From UBA5216 sp963924885 (GTDB lineage: Bacteria; Pseudomonadota; Gammaproteobacteria; Burkholderiales; SG8-41), in the NCBI GenBank assembly GCA_963924885.1, contig CAWUUY010000205.1:1-23551 (forward strand): 23,551 nucleotides of DNA, in the 5' to 3' direction. Both the position numbers and the translations under genes were made by a program. Every line of letters begins with the position of its first letter. The first letter of the stretch is position 1. Positions 5,688 to 12,043 of the stretch are shown piece by piece. The notes below the pieces were generated by a model that saw nothing but the letters and a program-made list of their open reading frames with translations, ran no database searches and was not told where the DNA came from.

Positions 5688-7520
5688 ATGGTGGTGCGCT
5701 TGAGCGCCCACGGCCACACTGCCGCCGCCGCCGATGCTACGGCGGAGCGCGCGCCGCGCGCACGTAATGAATGGCGCGTGGTGCCGACGCTGTTGCCGTT
5801 TCTGTGGGAATACAAAGGGCGCGTGGCGGTTGCACTGACTTTTTTGGTCGCGGCGAAATTCGCCAATGTCGGCGTGCCGCTGTTGATGAAAGGCATCGTC
5901 GATGATCTGACCCCGACGCAGCAGGTGCTGGCGGTGCCGCTGTTGCTACTGATGGCGTATGGATTGCTGCGATTCGCCAACACGATGTTCGCAGAGTTGC
6001 GCGACATGGTGTTCGTGCGCGTAGCGCAACGCGCGGTGCGCCGCGTTGCGCTCAACGTATTCCGCCATCTGCACAGCCTGTCGCTGCGCTTTCATCTGAA
6101 CCGCCAGACCGGCGGCATGACGCGCGATATCGAGCGCGGCACGCGGGGTATCTCAACGCTACTGACCTTTATGCTGTTCTCGATCATTCCAGTGATTCTG
6201 GAATTCGTGCTGGTGGCGGTGGTGCTGTTCGCGAAATTTGACTGGCGGTTCGTGGCAGTGACGTTTGGCGCGGTAATCGCCTACATTATTTTCACGATTT
6301 CGATCACTGAGTGGCGCACCGCGATCCGGCGCCGCGCCAATGAACTGGATTCCAAGGCGAACACGCGCGCCATCGACAGCCTGCTCAACTACGAAACCGT
6401 CAAGTACTTCAACAACGAAGAGTTCGAAGCCAAGCGTTACGACGCCAATCTCGTGAGTTACGAGGCGGCGGCGGTCAAGACCGAATCCTCGCTGGGTATT
6501 TTGAACATCGGGCAGAGCGCGATTATCGCCATCGCGGCGACGCTGCTGATGGTGCTGGCGGCGCAGGGCGTGGTGGCCAAGCAACTGACGCTAGGCGATC
6601 TGGTGCTGGTGAACGCGCTGCTGATTCAACTGTACATCCCGCTGAATTTTCTCGGCATGGCGTATCGTGAAATCAAGCAGTCGCTGATCGACATGGATCG
6701 CATGTTTAGCTTGCTCGAGGAAAGCCGCGAGATACAGGACAAGCCGGACGCGCGGCCCCTGGCGGAGGGGCCGGCGGCGGTGCGTTTTGAGAACGTGAAT
6801 TTCAGTTACGAACCCGAACGGCAGATTCTGTTTGACGTGAGTTTTGCCATACCGGCGGGCCACAAGGTCGCTGTCGTGGGTCACAGCGGATCGGGTAAAT
6901 CAACACTGGCGCGGTTGCTGTACCGCTTTTACGACGTGGGCGGCGGTGCCATCGTCATCAACAACGCCGATATCCGCAACGTGCAACAGAGCAGCCTGCG
7001 CGCGGCCATCGGTATCGTGCCGCAGGACACAGTGCTGTTTAACGACACGATCTATTACAACATTCAATATGGCCGCACCAGCGCGGCGCACGAGGAAGTG
7101 CTGGAGGCCGCGCGCGCGGCGCACATTCACGACTTTATCGTGAGTCTGCCCGAAGGCTACGAGTCACCGGTGGGCGAGCGCGGACTCAAACTCTCCGGCG
7201 GCGAGAAGCAGCGAGTTGCCATCGCGCGCGCCATCCTGAAAAATCCGCGCATCCTGATTTTCGACGAAGCTACTTCCGCGCTCGATTCCAAATCGGAAAA
7301 AGCGATTCAGGAAGAACTGCAACGTATCGCGCACGGCCATACCACTCTGGTGATCGCTCATCGCCTGTCTACGGTGATGGATGCCGATGAGATTCTGGTG
7401 ATGGATCGTGGCCGCACTATCGAGCGCGGCACGCACCGCGACCTGCTCGATCGCGCCGGCGCTTATGCGCAGATGTGGGCCTTGCAGCAGGAAGAAGAAA
7501 ACAAAGCGCACGACGCCTGA
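5688..7520 (+). CDS. ATM1-type ABC exporter, fused permease and ATPase (610 aa)
   Basis: Inner-membrane half-transporter expected to work as a homodimer. The ATM1/ABCB7 family exports glutathione-linked sulfur or metal compounds. The membrane domain spans about residues 45–330, with hydrophobic helices near 46–66, 82–100, 160–182, 187–206 and 275–293. The stretch NYETVKYFNNEEFEAKRYD (234–252) is characteristic of the ATM1 group. The ATPase domain has Walker A GHSGSGKST (398–406), the Q-loop at PQD (445–447), signature LSGGEKQ (502–508), Walker B ILIFDEATSALD (522–533) and the H-loop His558, so it should be active. ATG 5688 has no clear ribosome binding site; GTG codons at 5691 and 5694 are alternatives. 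The substrate cannot be read from the sequence. It ends 11 bases from the convergent sensor kinase gene. Confidence 0.93.
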   Translation: MVVRLSAHGHTAAAADATAERAPRARNEWRVVPTLLPFLWEYKGRVAVALTFLVAAKFANVGVPLLMKGIVDDLTPTQQVLAVPLLLLMAYGLLRFANTMFAELRDMVFVRVAQRAVRRVALNVFRHLHSLSLRFHLNRQTGGMTRDIERGTRGISTLLTFMLFSIIPVILEFVLVAVVLFAKFDWRFVAVTFGAVIAYIIFTISITEWRTAIRRRANELDSKANTRAIDSLLNYETVKYFNNEEFEAKRYDANLVSYEAAAVKTESSLGILNIGQSAIIAIAATLLMVLAAQGVVAKQLTLGDLVLVNALLIQLYIPLNFLGMAYREIKQSLIDMDRMFSLLEESREIQDKPDARPLAEGPAAVRFENVNFSYEPERQILFDVSFAIPAGHKVAVVGHSGSGKSTLARLLYRFYDVGGGAIVINNADIRNVQQSSLRAAIGIVPQDTVLFNDTIYYNIQYGRTSAAHEEVLEAARAAHIHDFIVSLPEGYESPVGERGLKLSGGEKQRVAIARAILKNPRILIFDEATSALDSKSEKAIQEELQRIAHGHTTLVIAHRLSTVMDADEILVMDRGRTIERGTHRDLLDRAGAYAQMWALQQEEENKAHDA

Positions 7521-7531
7521 TGCCGGGGGTT

Positions 7532-8914
7532 TCAGATGGCCAGCGGCAAGGTGATCTGAGCCAGGGTTCCGCGATTATCGTGTCCGGATAGCATGTGAAT
7601 TTCTCCGCCGTGGCGCGTGACGATCTCGCGCACAATGGCAAGTCCCAGCCCGGCGCCTTCGACTCCCGTTCCGAGCAAGCGATGGAATCGTTCCAGTACC
7701 GCTTCGCGTTCCGCCTCTGGTATGCCGGGGCCGTTGTCTTCCACGGATAATTGCAACTGATCCCGCGCGCGCGTCAGGCGCACGGTGACGTGTCCACCGG
7801 GTGGCGTATAGCGAATGGCGTTGTCGATCAGGTTGCCGAGCATTTCACGCAACAAAAAGGCGTCGCCGGACAGGGCCTGCAGTTCGTCGCTGCCTTCAAA
7901 ACCCAGATCAAGGTTACGCGCCAGTGCGCGCGGCACGTGTTCGGTGGTGACCTCGCGCGCGAGTGTGCTCAAGTCCAGTGTGCCCATGGGTTGCGGGTGT
8001 TCCGTGGACGGCTCTGCGCGCGCCAGCGACAACAGTTGATTCACCAGATGGGTGGTGCGTTCGGCGGCGGTTTGCAGTTGCGCCAGCGCCGCTTCGGTGT
8101 CGGCGGGCGAGGTTTGCCTGCGCGCGAGTTCGGTCTGCGTGCGCAGGCCGGCGATGGGCGTGCGTAACTGGTGCGCGGCGTCGGCGATAAAGCGTTGTTG
8201 CGCCGAGAGTACCGTGCTGAGTCGATGCAACAGGCCGTTGGTGGACTCAACCAGTGGGCGCACTTCCGCGGGCACGTGGGTCACCGACAGCGCCGAGAGG
8301 TCGCGGTGCGAGCGCTGTTCGATTTCGCGCCGCAGGTTCGACAGGGGCGCAAGACCGCGCCCGATCGCAAACCACAGCACGGCGACAGCTAATATCGCCA
8401 GCAAGGTCTGCGGCAGCGCCATGCGCGCCAGGACTTCGCGCAGCAAATAGGTACGTGGCGACAGCGTTTCGGCGACCTGTATCGTCACCAGGCCATGCAC
8501 CTCTTCGGTTTCCACCGGCAGCTTGATAGCCACCACGCGTATCGGCTGGCCGCGATAGCTGTCGTTGAAATACGCGGCCTGACCCGACGGCGTGGTTTGC
8601 GCGGGCTTGAGATCGGGCTCGCCGGTGATGTATTCGTTCTCCGGCCCGGTCACCAGATAAAAAACCTGACCGGATTCGCGCGAGCGCAGCATCTGCACCA
8701 CCACTTCGGGAAGATCGACATACACGCGCCCGCGCAGCACGCGCACCTGCCGCCCGATATCCAGCGCCGACTCCAGCAGCGCGCGATCGTAGGCGCCGTT
8801 GACGAAGCGCTGAGCGATGTCGTAACTGCTATACGCGCTGACCAGCCACAGGATGCCCAGGGGAATGGAAACCCACGCCAGCACCTGCCGGCGCAGCGTG
8901 TTGCGTCCGCTCAA
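7532..8914 (-). CDS. sensor histidine kinase, TctE/QseC-like (460 aa)
   Basis: Membrane sensor that phosphorylates the response regulator encoded just upstream. I chose TTG at 8914–8912, which overlaps the regulator's stop codon and follows an AAAGAG motif. The longer ORF from 9007 would run through 97 bases of the regulator. With this start, TM1 is about residues 12–31, a periplasmic sensing region with a TctE-type (2CSK_N-like) domain spans 32–165, and TM2 is about 167–185. A HAMP-like linker follows, then the H-box ADAAHQLRTP with phospho-acceptor His248, the N-box NLIDNAIRY (361–369), DNGPGIP (393–399) and GAGLGLAIV (420–428). All catalytic boxes are intact. The signal sensed is unknown. 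TctE homologues respond to tricarboxylates, and a Bug-type receptor gene lies 5 kb away but is not linked. Confidence 0.92.
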   Translation of the reverse strand: MSGRNTLRRQVLAWVSIPLGILWLVSAYSSYDIAQRFVNGAYDRALLESALDIGRQVRVLRGRVYVDLPEVVVQMLRSRESGQVFYLVTGPENEYITGEPDLKPAQTTPSGQAAYFNDSYRGQPIRVVAIKLPVETEEVHGLVTIQVAETLSPRTYLLREVLARMALPQTLLAILAVAVLWFAIGRGLAPLSNLRREIEQRSHRDLSALSVTHVPAEVRPLVESTNGLLHRLSTVLSAQQRFIADAAHQLRTPIAGLRTQTELARRQTSPADTEAALAQLQTAAERTTHLVNQLLSLARAEPSTEHPQPMGTLDLSTLAREVTTEHVPRALARNLDLGFEGSDELQALSGDAFLLREMLGNLIDNAIRYTPPGGHVTVRLTRARDQLQLSVEDNGPGIPEAEREAVLERFHRLLGTGVEGAGLGLAIVREIVTRHGGEIHMLSGHDNRGTLAQITLPLAI

Positions 8915-9582
8915 GCGCGCTCTTTCTCGAGCAGATAACCGAGGCCGCGGATGGTGCGTATGGCGATACCGGCGGGTTCTATTTTTTTGCGCAGGCGATG
9001 CACGCACACCTCGATGGCGTTGGCGCCGACGTCATCGTCCCAACTGTAAAGTTTTTCCGCCAGTTGATCCTTGCTGACGACTCGACCGTTGCGCATGATT
9101 AATACTTCGAGCACGCCCAGTTCGCGCGCCGACAGTTCCAGCGGCTGATCGTCCACGGTTACGCGCCGTCCCACGGTGTCCAAGCGCAGCCTGCCGTGCG
9201 CTATGGTGGCGCTGCCGCCCGTCTGCCCGCGCCGGATCAAGGCGCGCACGCGCGCTTCCAGTTCGGGCAACTCGAACGGCTTGGTCATGTAGTCGTCCGC
9301 GCCCAGATCGAGTCCGCGCACACGATCCGGCAGCCCGTCGCGCGCGGTCAGCACTAGCACCGGGATAGTGGAGGCGCGCCGCCGCAGGCGCTTGAGCACT
9401 TCAAAGCCGTCCAGCCGCGGCAGTCCCACATCGAGTATCGCCAAATCATAGGCCTGCGACGACAGCGCATGATCGGCGGCCATCCCGTCGTTAACGCAAT
9501 CGACAGCGTATTCATCCTGACGCAGCGTGCGCGTCAGTCCATCGGCCAGAACCGGATCGTCTTCGGCTATCAGTATGCGCAT
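8911..9582 (-). CDS. OmpR-family response regulator, TctD/QseB-like (223 aa)
   Basis: Cytoplasmic DNA-binding partner of the kinase encoded downstream; the two genes overlap. The receiver domain (1–115) starts MRILIAEDDP, with acidic pocket Asp8/Asp9, phospho-acceptor Asp51 (LAILDVGLPRLDG), the Thr79 switch residue (VLVLTARD) and Lys101 (DDYMTKPFE). The C-terminal winged helix (about 125–220) includes LELSARELGVLEVL and the recognition region ANAIEVCVHRLRKKI, ending RTIRGLGYLL. The ATG start at 9582 fits the family exactly. The gene is divergent from pbpG across a 404-base gap. A tandem GTAAG box about 60 bases upstream of its start codon is a plausible autoregulatory site. Confidence 0.95.
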   Translation of the reverse strand: MRILIAEDDPVLADGLTRTLRQDEYAVDCVNDGMAADHALSSQAYDLAILDVGLPRLDGFEVLKRLRRRASTIPVLVLTARDGLPDRVRGLDLGADDYMTKPFELPELEARVRALIRRGQTGGSATIAHGRLRLDTVGRRVTVDDQPLELSARELGVLEVLIMRNGRVVSKDQLAEKLYSWDDDVGANAIEVCVHRLRKKIEPAGIAIRTIRGLGYLLEKERA

Positions 9583-9642
9583 GGGTCGAGAATAACACTA
9601 TGTGAAATTTTCGCGTTTCCGGTGGGTGGCGCGGGGCAATTT

Positions 9643-9658
9643 GTAAGCCTGAGGTAAG
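9643..9658. promoter_or_regulatory. tandem half-site GTAAG-N6-GTAAG, candidate response-regulator box
   Basis: Two identical pentamers with an 11-base period, the geometry of OmpR-family sites; on the other strand it reads CTTAC-N6-CTTAC, close to the CTTAA-N6-CTTAA pattern of PmrA/QseB-type regulators. It is 61 bases upstream of the response regulator start and also covers the -35 position of the candidate small RNA promoter whose -10 would be TGTAAT (9674–9679). Confidence 0.45.
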
Positions 9659-9685
9659 GACGCGCTGATAACTTGTAATCGTTGC

Positions 9686-9826
9686 AAGCGAAGGCCTAGG
9701 CCGTCGCGAAGGGTGTGTGCAGTTGATTTTCCTCCTCGGAGGCCGGTAGCTGCAACCGCTTGTGCTGAGCGGGTGGTTGTATGGCCTCTTTGAACTCCGC
9801 CGGGTTTCCTGAGCGGAGTTTTTTTT
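9686..9826 (+). ncRNA. candidate small RNA with orphan terminator
   Basis: No gene precedes the strong plus-strand terminator at 9793–9826; the nearest genes on the left run the other way. The -10-like TGTAAT (9674–9679) predicts a start near 9686, just before a hairpin: GCGA (9688–9691) and GGC (9693–9695) pair with GCC (9700–9702) and TCGC (9704–9707) around loop CTAG, with one A·G mismatch. A pyrimidine stretch TTTTCCTCCTC (9727–9737) containing the anti-Shine-Dalgarno core CCTCC follows. Next comes a long stem, GAGGCC (9739–9744) with GGCCTC (9783–9788), enclosing GCAACC (9752–9757) with GGTTGT (9775–9780). The terminator hairpin closes the molecule. No long or family-like ORF is seen in it. 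I do not recognise a known RNA family. The -35 is poor, so activation by a bound regulator would be needed. Confidence 0.45.
9793..9826 (+). terminator. orphan rho-independent terminator
   Basis: Perfect 8-bp stem AACTCCGC (9793–9800) / GCGGAGTT (9813–9820), 12-base loop, with a T-run from 9819 to 9826. It terminates plus-strand transcripts, yet no plus-strand CDS precedes it nearby. Confidence 0.85.
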
Positions 9827-9925
9827 GCCTGAATGCCGGCGCTTGGTCGTCGAGTGGCGCGTACCGCGCGTTGTTTCATGTAAGTCCGCTTGCGGCATGC
9901 CTGCCGGCGTAATAATTGCCGAAAC

Positions 9926-9963
9926 CACTTGAAATAAGTGCCGTAACCCTGTATTTTTACAGG
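9926..9963 (+). promoter_or_regulatory. pbpG promoter overlapped by two inverted repeats
   Basis: TTGAAA (9929–9934), a 17-base spacer and TATTTT (9952–9957) predict a start near 9964 and a leader of about 23 nt. The -35 lies in the inverted repeat CACTT-N5-AAGTG (9926–9940), and the -10 lies in the perfect inverted repeat CCTGTA-TTTT-TACAGG (9948–9963). Such palindromes could bind a dimeric repressor. The rest of the 9827–9925 stretch shows GC-rich short palindromes only and no gene. Confidence 0.45.
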
Positions 9964-9986
9964 AAATATTGCTATTGGAGGATGGG

Positions 9987-11009
9987 GTGATCCGGTACTG
10001 CCTAGCGTTAATCCTGTGTTTCTTACCCGCTTACGGCCAAAGCGAGCCGGTCAAGGCGGAAGCCCGGCTTACCCCGGCGGGAAACAAGCCTGTCGCCAAG
10101 CCGGTAGCCAGGACAATCGCCAAAGCGACAGCCAAGCCCGCAGCCAAGCCCGCAGCCAAGGCCGCACCACGCGCGGCGGCGCGCCAGGGCAAGCCTGTGC
10201 GTGCGGTGAAACGCGCCGCACCTGTTGTAGCGGAGACGTTTAACCCCGATTTGTTGGACGTGCAGTCGAGCGCCGCGTTGGTGGTCAATCTGCAAAGCGG
10301 CGAGGTGGTCTTTAACAAGAATATCAACGCCGTGGCGCCGATCGCCTCCATTACCAAGTTGATGACGGCGATGGTGGTGCTGGATGCCAAGCTGCCGCTG
10401 GATGAGGCCATCGCGCTGACGGATGAAGACCTTGATTTGGTCAAAGGTACCGGCTCGCGTTTGCAACTGGGCACGGTGCTCACGCGCGACGAAATGCTGA
10501 GGCTGGCGTTAATGTCGTCGGAGAATCGCGCCGCGTCGGCGTTGGCGCGCGCTTATCCCGGCGGGGTTGCGGCGTTCGTCAGGGAGATGAATCTCAAGGC
10601 GATCGCGCTGGACATGATGCAGACCACGTTTGTCGATGGCACCGGACTGTCGAGCGGCAACGTGTCCACCGCGCAGGATCTGGGCAAACTGGTGACGGCG
10701 GCCTATCAGTATCCGCTGATCCGGCAGTATTCGACGGGTAACGGTTACTCGGTGCAGGCCATAAGCGGACGCATGCTGGAGTTTCGCAATACCAACGCGT
10801 TGATTCCCAGCCCGGAGTGGAACATTGAATTGTCCAAGACGGGTTACATCCGCGAAGCGGGCCGCTGTCTGGTAATGCACACGGTGATTGCCGGTTCGCC
10901 GGTGGTGATCGTGCTGCTTGATTCATGGGGGCGCCTGAGCCGCTCCGGCGACGCCAATCGCATCAAGAAGTGGATCGAGTATCACGCGGGACGCATGAGC
11001 CTCGGCTAA
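9987..11009 (+). CDS. pbpG: D-alanyl-D-alanine endopeptidase, PBP7 type (peptidase S11, 340 aa)
   Basis: Periplasmic penicillin-binding protein that cleaves peptide cross-links in peptidoglycan. The start is GTG 9987, five bases after GGAGG (9977–9981); the TTG at 9969 in frame lacks a ribosome binding site. The signal peptide is MIRYCLALILCFLPAYGQS. Residues about 20–80 form a Lys/Ala/Pro-rich linker with a DNA-level tandem repeat. The S11 domain then has the catalytic SITK (Ser121–Lys124), SEN (178–180) and KTG (284–286) motifs, all intact, plus DGTGLSSGNVSTAQDL typical of PBP7. There is no C-terminal amphipathic anchor as in PBP5/6. The gene is followed after a short gap by egtD, with no terminator seen between, so read-through is possible. 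Confidence 0.93.
   Translation: MIRYCLALILCFLPAYGQSEPVKAEARLTPAGNKPVAKPVARTIAKATAKPAAKPAAKAAPRAAARQGKPVRAVKRAAPVVAETFNPDLLDVQSSAALVVNLQSGEVVFNKNINAVAPIASITKLMTAMVVLDAKLPLDEAIALTDEDLDLVKGTGSRLQLGTVLTRDEMLRLALMSSENRAASALARAYPGGVAAFVREMNLKAIALDMMQTTFVDGTGLSSGNVSTAQDLGKLVTAAYQYPLIRQYSTGNGYSVQAISGRMLEFRNTNALIPSPEWNIELSKTGYIREAGRCLVMHTVIAGSPVVIVLLDSWGRLSRSGDANRIKKWIEYHAGRMSLG
10131..10166 (+). repeat. 12-bp tandem repeat (three units) in pbpG
   Basis: GCCAAGCCCGCA occurs twice in succession and a third time with one change (GCCAAGGCCGCA), encoding an AKPA/AKAA pattern within the basic linker of the endopeptidase. Confidence 0.85.
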
Positions 11010-11058
11010 TCATCACCGTGTTACCCTTGGTGTGGTAGACACTCTTGCCACCCGTGCC

Positions 11059-12027
11059 ATGCCTCCTCGCAGTGAATCCCCGTTTTACGATTTTCATCCC
11101 GATGCCGAGAGTCTGCGCGCCGACGTGCTGAACGGTCTTGCCCGGTCGCAAAAGTCCCTCGCCCCCAAATACTTTTACGACGCGCGCGGCAGCGAACTGT
11201 TCGAGGCCATCTGCGCGCTACCCGAGTATTACCCGACGCGTACCGAGTTGGCGATGATGCAGGCAGACGCGGGCGACATGGCGCGCCGACTCGGGCCGCA
11301 AAGTTTGCTGATCGAATACGGCGCCGGCTCGGGTCGCAAAACCCGCTTGCTGATCGAGGCGCTGGCGCCCGCGGCGTACATTGCCATCGATATTTCGCGC
11401 ACGGCGCTGCGGCAGTGCGCCGAGGAACTGGCGGCGGCGTATCCGGCGGTGAAGGTGGCCGCGGTGTGCGCCGACTACACACGGCCTTTGCAGTTGCCCG
11501 CGATGGCCGCCGGCGCGCGCCGCCGCGTGATTTATTTTCCGGGTTCGACCATCGGCAATTTCACGCGGGCCGAGGCGCTGGTGTTTTTGCGTTATGCGCA
11601 CGCCATCGCCGGGCCGGGCGGCGCGATGCTGGTGGGGGTCGATCTCAAAAAAGATCCTGCGCGCCTGCATGCGGCGTATAACGACGCGCAGGGCGTGACC
11701 GCCGCCTTCAACCTGAATCTGCTGACCCGCATCAACCGCGAACTGGGCGGTGACTTCGACGTGAGTGCATTCGAGCATCACGCGTTTTACGATGCCGACG
11801 AGGGCCGCATCGAAATGCATTTGCGCAGCCTGCGCGAGCAGCAGGTCAGCGTGGCGGGGCGCACATTTGATTTTCGCGCGGGCGAAACCATCCACACCGA
11901 AAACTCCTGCAAATATTCCGTCGATGAGTTTCAGCAGATCGCGCGTGACGCCGGGTTTACCGCCGCCCATTGCTGGACCGATGCGGAGCAACTGTTTTCA
12001 ATACACTACCTGTCGATAGCCGCATAA
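11059..12027 (+). CDS. egtD: L-histidine N-alpha-methyltransferase EgtD (322 aa)
   Basis: SAM-dependent enzyme that trimethylates histidine to hercynine, the first step of ergothioneine synthesis. Seen motifs: KYFYDARGSELFE, LPEYYPTRTE (54–63), the SAM-binding loop EYGAGSGRKT (86–95), YFPGSTIGNF (159–168) and IHTENSCKYS. By comparison with mycobacterial EgtD, the substrate-binding tyrosines, the Asn of the GN pair, and the Glu281-x-Ser283 pair contacting the histidine amine are all conserved, so this is a true EgtD rather than a general methyltransferase. ATG 11059 gives the usual short N-terminus; GTG 11032 in frame would add nine residues, and neither has a good ribosome binding site. No egtB lies nearby; it may be elsewhere in the genome. 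An MFS gene follows after 16 bases, probably in the same operon. Confidence 0.92.
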   Translation: MPPRSESPFYDFHPDAESLRADVLNGLARSQKSLAPKYFYDARGSELFEAICALPEYYPTRTELAMMQADAGDMARRLGPQSLLIEYGAGSGRKTRLLIEALAPAAYIAIDISRTALRQCAEELAAAYPAVKVAAVCADYTRPLQLPAMAAGARRRVIYFPGSTIGNFTRAEALVFLRYAHAIAGPGGAMLVGVDLKKDPARLHAAYNDAQGVTAAFNLNLLTRINRELGGDFDVSAFEHHAFYDADEGRIEMHLRSLREQQVSVAGRTFDFRAGETIHTENSCKYSVDEFQQIARDAGFTAAHCWTDAEQLFSIHYLSIAA

Positions 12028-12043
12028 CGGGGTGCGCGCATCG

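Noticed and set aside
8915..9007. Longer start of the sensor kinase within the regulator gene
   Set aside because: The added 31 residues are basic shadow sequence of the regulator's DNA-binding domain; the TTG overlapping the regulator stop is a simpler start.
9948..9963. LexA (SOS) box reading of CCTGTATTTTTACAGG
   Set aside because: The CTG and CAG arms are 8 bases apart rather than the 10 of the proteobacterial LexA site, so I kept it only as an unnamed inverted repeat.
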